Assembly: GCF_022095675.1 (NCBI RefSeq)
Contig: NZ_JAHYSG010000082.1
Coordinates: forward strand, 1-57,207
Reading direction: 5' to 3'
Origin: Dactylosporangium sp. AC04546
GTDB lineage: Bacteria > Actinomycetota > Actinomycetes > Mycobacteriales > Micromonosporaceae
Length of the DNA: 57,207 nucleotides
The position numbers and the translations under genes are program-made. Below, in pieces: positions 55,403 through 57,207 of the stretch; the first letter of the stretch is position 1, and every line of letters begins with the position of its first letter. The notes beneath the pieces were generated by a model. It was not told where the DNA came from. It worked only from the letters and a program-made list of their open reading frames with translations, and did not search any database.

Positions 55403-56431
55403 TCATGTCATGCGGCGGCGGCGCAGAGCCGGGTCGAGCAGGGCCGGCGGGGTGTCGAACTTCTCCTCCGGAGCCAGGTCGACGCCCGGCGCGACGACGG
55501 CGTCGATCGCGTCGAGGACGTCGTCCCGCAGTACCGTGTCCGCCGCATCCAGCTGGGAACGCAGGTGCTCGATCGTCCGCGGGCCGACGATCGCGCTGGT
55601 CACGGCCGGGTGCGCGGTGACGAACCCGAGCGCGAGCTGGATCAGGGTCAGGCCGGCCTCGTCGGCGACCCCGGCCAGCCGCTCGACGGCGTCCAGGCGC
55701 GCCTGGTTGGCGGGGCGGGTGAGGTCGAAGCGCTGCGGCATGAACGCCGAGCGGCTTGTGGTGATGTCCCGGCCGGCGCGGACCGCGCCCGACAGCCAGC
55801 CCGACGCGAGCGGGCTCCAGGCGAGCACGCCCAGGCCGTACCGCTCGGCGACGGGCAGGACGTGGGCCTCGATCCCGCGCTGGAGGATCGAGTAGCTGGG
55901 CTGCTCGGTGACGTAGCGGCTGAGCCGGTGCTCGCGGGCGGCCCACTCGGCCTGCACCATGCGGTACGCGGGGAAGGTGGAGCTGCCGAAGTACCGGATC
56001 TTGCCGGCCCGCTGCAGGTCGGTGAGCGCCGACAGGGTCTCCTCGTCGCTCGTGGCCGGGTCCCAGCGGTGCAGCTGGTAGAGGTCGACGTGCTCGACGC
56101 CCATCCGGCGCAGGCTCGCCTCCAGCGCGGTCACCAGCCAGCGGCGCGAGCCGCCCCGGTGGTTGCGCTCGTCGCCCATCGGCATGCCGGCCTTCGTGGC
56201 CAGCACGATGTCGTCGCGGCGGCCGGCGATCGCCTTGCCGACGAGCTCCTCGGACTCGCCCTGGCCGTACATGTCGGCGGTGTCGATGAGGTTGACTCCC
56301 GCGTCGAGGGCGGTGTCGACCATCGCCGTGACCTCGTCCGCGCTGGTGCGGCCCAGCCGGCCGAAGTTCATGGCGCCGAGCACGAGCGAGCTGACCTGGA
56401 CGCCGGTGGTGCCGAGGCTGCGGTACTGCAT
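55403..56431 (-). CDS. Aldo/keto reductase
   Basis: The 342-residue TIM-barrel reductase has NLIDTADMYGQGESEELVGK (catalytic Asp and Tyr), ATKAGM (Lys), VDLYQLHRWD (His) and SAIVGPRTIEHL (NADPH-binding region). All four catalytic residues are present. It reduces aldehydes or ketones with NADPH. GGGAGG precedes ATG 56431. It is divergent from a TetR gene with two perfect palindromic operators between them, so it is probably induced by the ligand of that repressor. Confidence 0.93.
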   Translation of the reverse strand: MQYRSLGTTGVQVSSLVLGAMNFGRLGRTSADEVTAMVDTALDAGVNLIDTADMYGQGESEELVGKAIAGRRDDIVLATKAGMPMGDERNHRGGSRRWLVTALEASLRRMGVEHVDLYQLHRWDPATSDEETLSALTDLQRAGKIRYFGSSTFPAYRMVQAEWAAREHRLSRYVTEQPSYSILQRGIEAHVLPVAERYGLGVLAWSPLASGWLSGAVRAGRDITTSRSAFMPQRFDLTRPANQARLDAVERLAGVADEAGLTLIQLALGFVTAHPAVTSAIVGPRTIEHLRSQLDAADTVLRDDVLDAIDAVVAPGVDLAPEEKFDTPPALLDPALRRRRMT

Positions 56432-56464
56432 GATGCCTCCCGATCTGGCATGCTTGAACGACAA

Positions 56465-56481
56465 GCGGAACCATGTTCCGC
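56465..56481. promoter_or_regulatory. Palindromic TetR operator 1
   Basis: GCGGAAC-CAT-GTTCCGC is a perfect inverted repeat with 7-bp arms in the divergent region between the aldo/keto reductase and the TetR gene. It lies closer to the reductase start (about 34 nt). Confidence 0.75.
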
Positions 56482-56493
56482 TACTTTGAACAT

Positions 56494-56510
56494 ACGGAAC
56501 ACGGTTCCGT
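56494..56510. promoter_or_regulatory. Palindromic TetR operator 2
   Basis: ACGGAAC-ACG-GTTCCGT is a second perfect inverted repeat with the same CGGAAC-N3-GTTCCG core as operator 1, 29 bp away centre to centre. It lies 21 nt before the TetR start. Two sites nearly three helical turns apart suit cooperative binding of two dimers. Confidence 0.75.
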
Positions 56511-56531
56511 TTGCCAAGCGGGGAGGTCGCA

Positions 56532-57065
56532 GTGGCCGGGAAGCGGGCCGACGCGCGGCGCAACGAGGCGACCCTGCTCGACGCGGCGGCCGCCGCCTTC
56601 GTCGCGTCGGGCGTCGACGCGCCCGTGCGCGACATCGCCGCACGGGCCGGCGTCGGGGTCGGCACGATCTACCGGCACTTCCCGACACGGGCGGACCTCA
56701 TCGTGGCGGTGTATCGCCACCAGATCGAGGCGTGCGCGGCCGCCGGCCCCGAGCTGCTCAACGCGAGCGACAGCCCGCGCGCCGCGCTGGCCCGCTGGAT
56801 CGACCTGTTCGTCGACTTCCTGGTCACCAAGCACGGCCTCGCCGAGGCGCTGCGCTCCGACGACGCCGCGTTCGAGAGCCTGCACGCGGCGTTCCTCGAC
56901 CGCCTGCTCCCGGTCTGCGCGGCGCTGCTGGACGCCTGTGAGATCCGGGCGGTCGACGCGTACCAGCTGCTGCGCGCGGTCGGCAACCTGTGCATCGGCG
57001 CGGGCAGCGACGCGCGGTACGACGCCCGCCGGATGGTGGGGATCCTCGTCGCGGGACTCTCCTAA
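56532..57065 (+). CDS. TetR family regulator divergent from aldo/keto reductase
   Basis: The 177-residue protein has an HTH at about residues 8-55 (TLLDAAAAAFVASGVDAPVR, AGVGVGTIYRHFPTRADLIV) and a TetR C-terminal domain of the type with AALARWIDLFVDFLVTKHG. GGGGAGG lies 5 nt before GTG 56532. It should bind the two palindromes and repress itself, the reductase and the SRPBCC gene. The stop TAA directly abuts the end of an IS5-like remnant, so the last residues may have been altered by the insertion. Length is at the short end for the family. Confidence 0.88.
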   Translation: MAGKRADARRNEATLLDAAAAAFVASGVDAPVRDIAARAGVGVGTIYRHFPTRADLIVAVYRHQIEACAAAGPELLNASDSPRAALARWIDLFVDFLVTKHGLAEALRSDDAAFESLHAAFLDRLLPVCAALLDACEIRAVDAYQLLRAVGNLCIGAGSDARYDARRMVGILVAGLS

Positions 57066-57161
57066 GGCGTGTTTGGTAAGTCGGGTCAGAGCCATTCGTT
57101 GATCGCAGTGATGGTGACGGTGGCCTGGTAGCGCACGGCCAGTTTGATGCCCCTATGGATG
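57066..57161 (-). mobile_element. IS5-family remnant: terminal inverted repeat and transposase C-terminus
   Basis: The left end GGCGTGTTTGGTAAGTCGGG looks like an IS5-type terminal repeat. Leftward from about 57154, one frame reads HRGIKLAVRYQATVTITAIN then EWL and stop at 57086-57088, the usual C-terminus of IS5-type transposases. Going further upstream, the frame meets a stop within about 15 codons and the family similarity ends, so only some 25 codons survive. The element begins right after the TetR stop codon. Confidence 0.7.
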
Positions 57162-57207
57162 TCAAGCGGTTGAAAGCTGGCCTTTGGTGATCAGTTGATA
57201 GAGCTCG
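57162..57207 (-). CDS. C-terminal end of an unidentified gene, cut by window edge
   Basis: A second leftward frame reads ELYQLITKGQLSTA and stops at TGA 57162-57164, immediately beside the IS5 remnant but in another frame. It may be the end of another transposase or of a host gene into which the IS fragment is joined. Too little is visible to name it. Confidence 0.3.
   Translation of the reverse strand, partial: ELYQLITKGQLSTA

Overview
The window is very GC-rich (roughly 70% or more by eye), with strong third-position GC bias, many GTG starts, ATGA/GTGA gene overlaps, Tat signals, an F420-type oxidoreductase and an eukaryotic-type Ser/Thr kinase. This points to an actinomycete, probably Micromonosporaceae such as Actinoplanes or a relative. 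The genus cannot be fixed from the sequence alone.

The main theme is a poly(cis-1,4-isoprene) (natural rubber) or isoprenoid-acid catabolic locus split into two blocks. The right block (about 24.2-48.8 kb) holds two tandem Tat-exported latex-clearing protein (Lcp) paralogues, followed by a molybdenum hydroxylase pair (OxiB/OxiA type) that would oxidise the aldehyde ends of cleavage products. It also holds two paralogous TetR regulators, an SDR, a truncated acyl-CoA ligase, a Liv-type ABC importer, a GMC long-chain alcohol oxidase, two full acyl-CoA ligases, a tandem (double) TetR regulator, a thiolase, a FadB-like enzyme and an LCAD/IVD-like acyl-CoA dehydrogenase. The left block (0-6.4 kb) holds an MpaB/DUF2236 oxygenase (cut by the edge), an LLM oxidoreductase, an alpha-methylacyl-CoA racemase, a GntR regulator, an aldehyde dehydrogenase and a second acyl-CoA dehydrogenase. 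A near-identical operator (direct repeat of TTTGATA) occurs in the GntR/racemase promoter, the ALDH/ACAD promoter and 34 kb away at the second ACAD, which ties the blocks into one regulon. A second conserved promoter element (38 bp, 33 matching) precedes both an acyl-CoA ligase and the Liv-type importer.

Between the blocks (about 8.0-24.2 kb) lies a sugar-acid module. A six-gene operon runs UxaA-type dehydratase, SDR, SDR, GlcD-like, GlcF-like, LysR, with every junction a 4-nt overlap. Divergent to it are a ribose-type ABC transporter, a secreted GH5 glycosidase with lectin-like domains, and an amidohydrolase-type lactonase. The set resembles a non-phosphorylative 6-deoxyhexose (L-fucose/L-rhamnose-like) pathway ending in lactate oxidation, but the final C-C cleaving enzyme is absent here. 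A Ser/Thr kinase with a TM segment follows.

The right end (48.9-57.2 kb) is regulatory and stress-related: a LacI-type-sensor/GGDEF fusion, an ECF41-like sigma factor and an SDR sharing a TGTCACA-N13-CGTTGTC promoter, a frameshifted secreted glucosaminidase, a lone receiver domain, a small membrane protein, an SRPBCC protein, an aldo/keto reductase and a TetR with two perfect palindromic operators. The window ends in a truncated IS5-like element abutting the TetR stop codon. I saw no tRNA, rRNA or CRISPR array.
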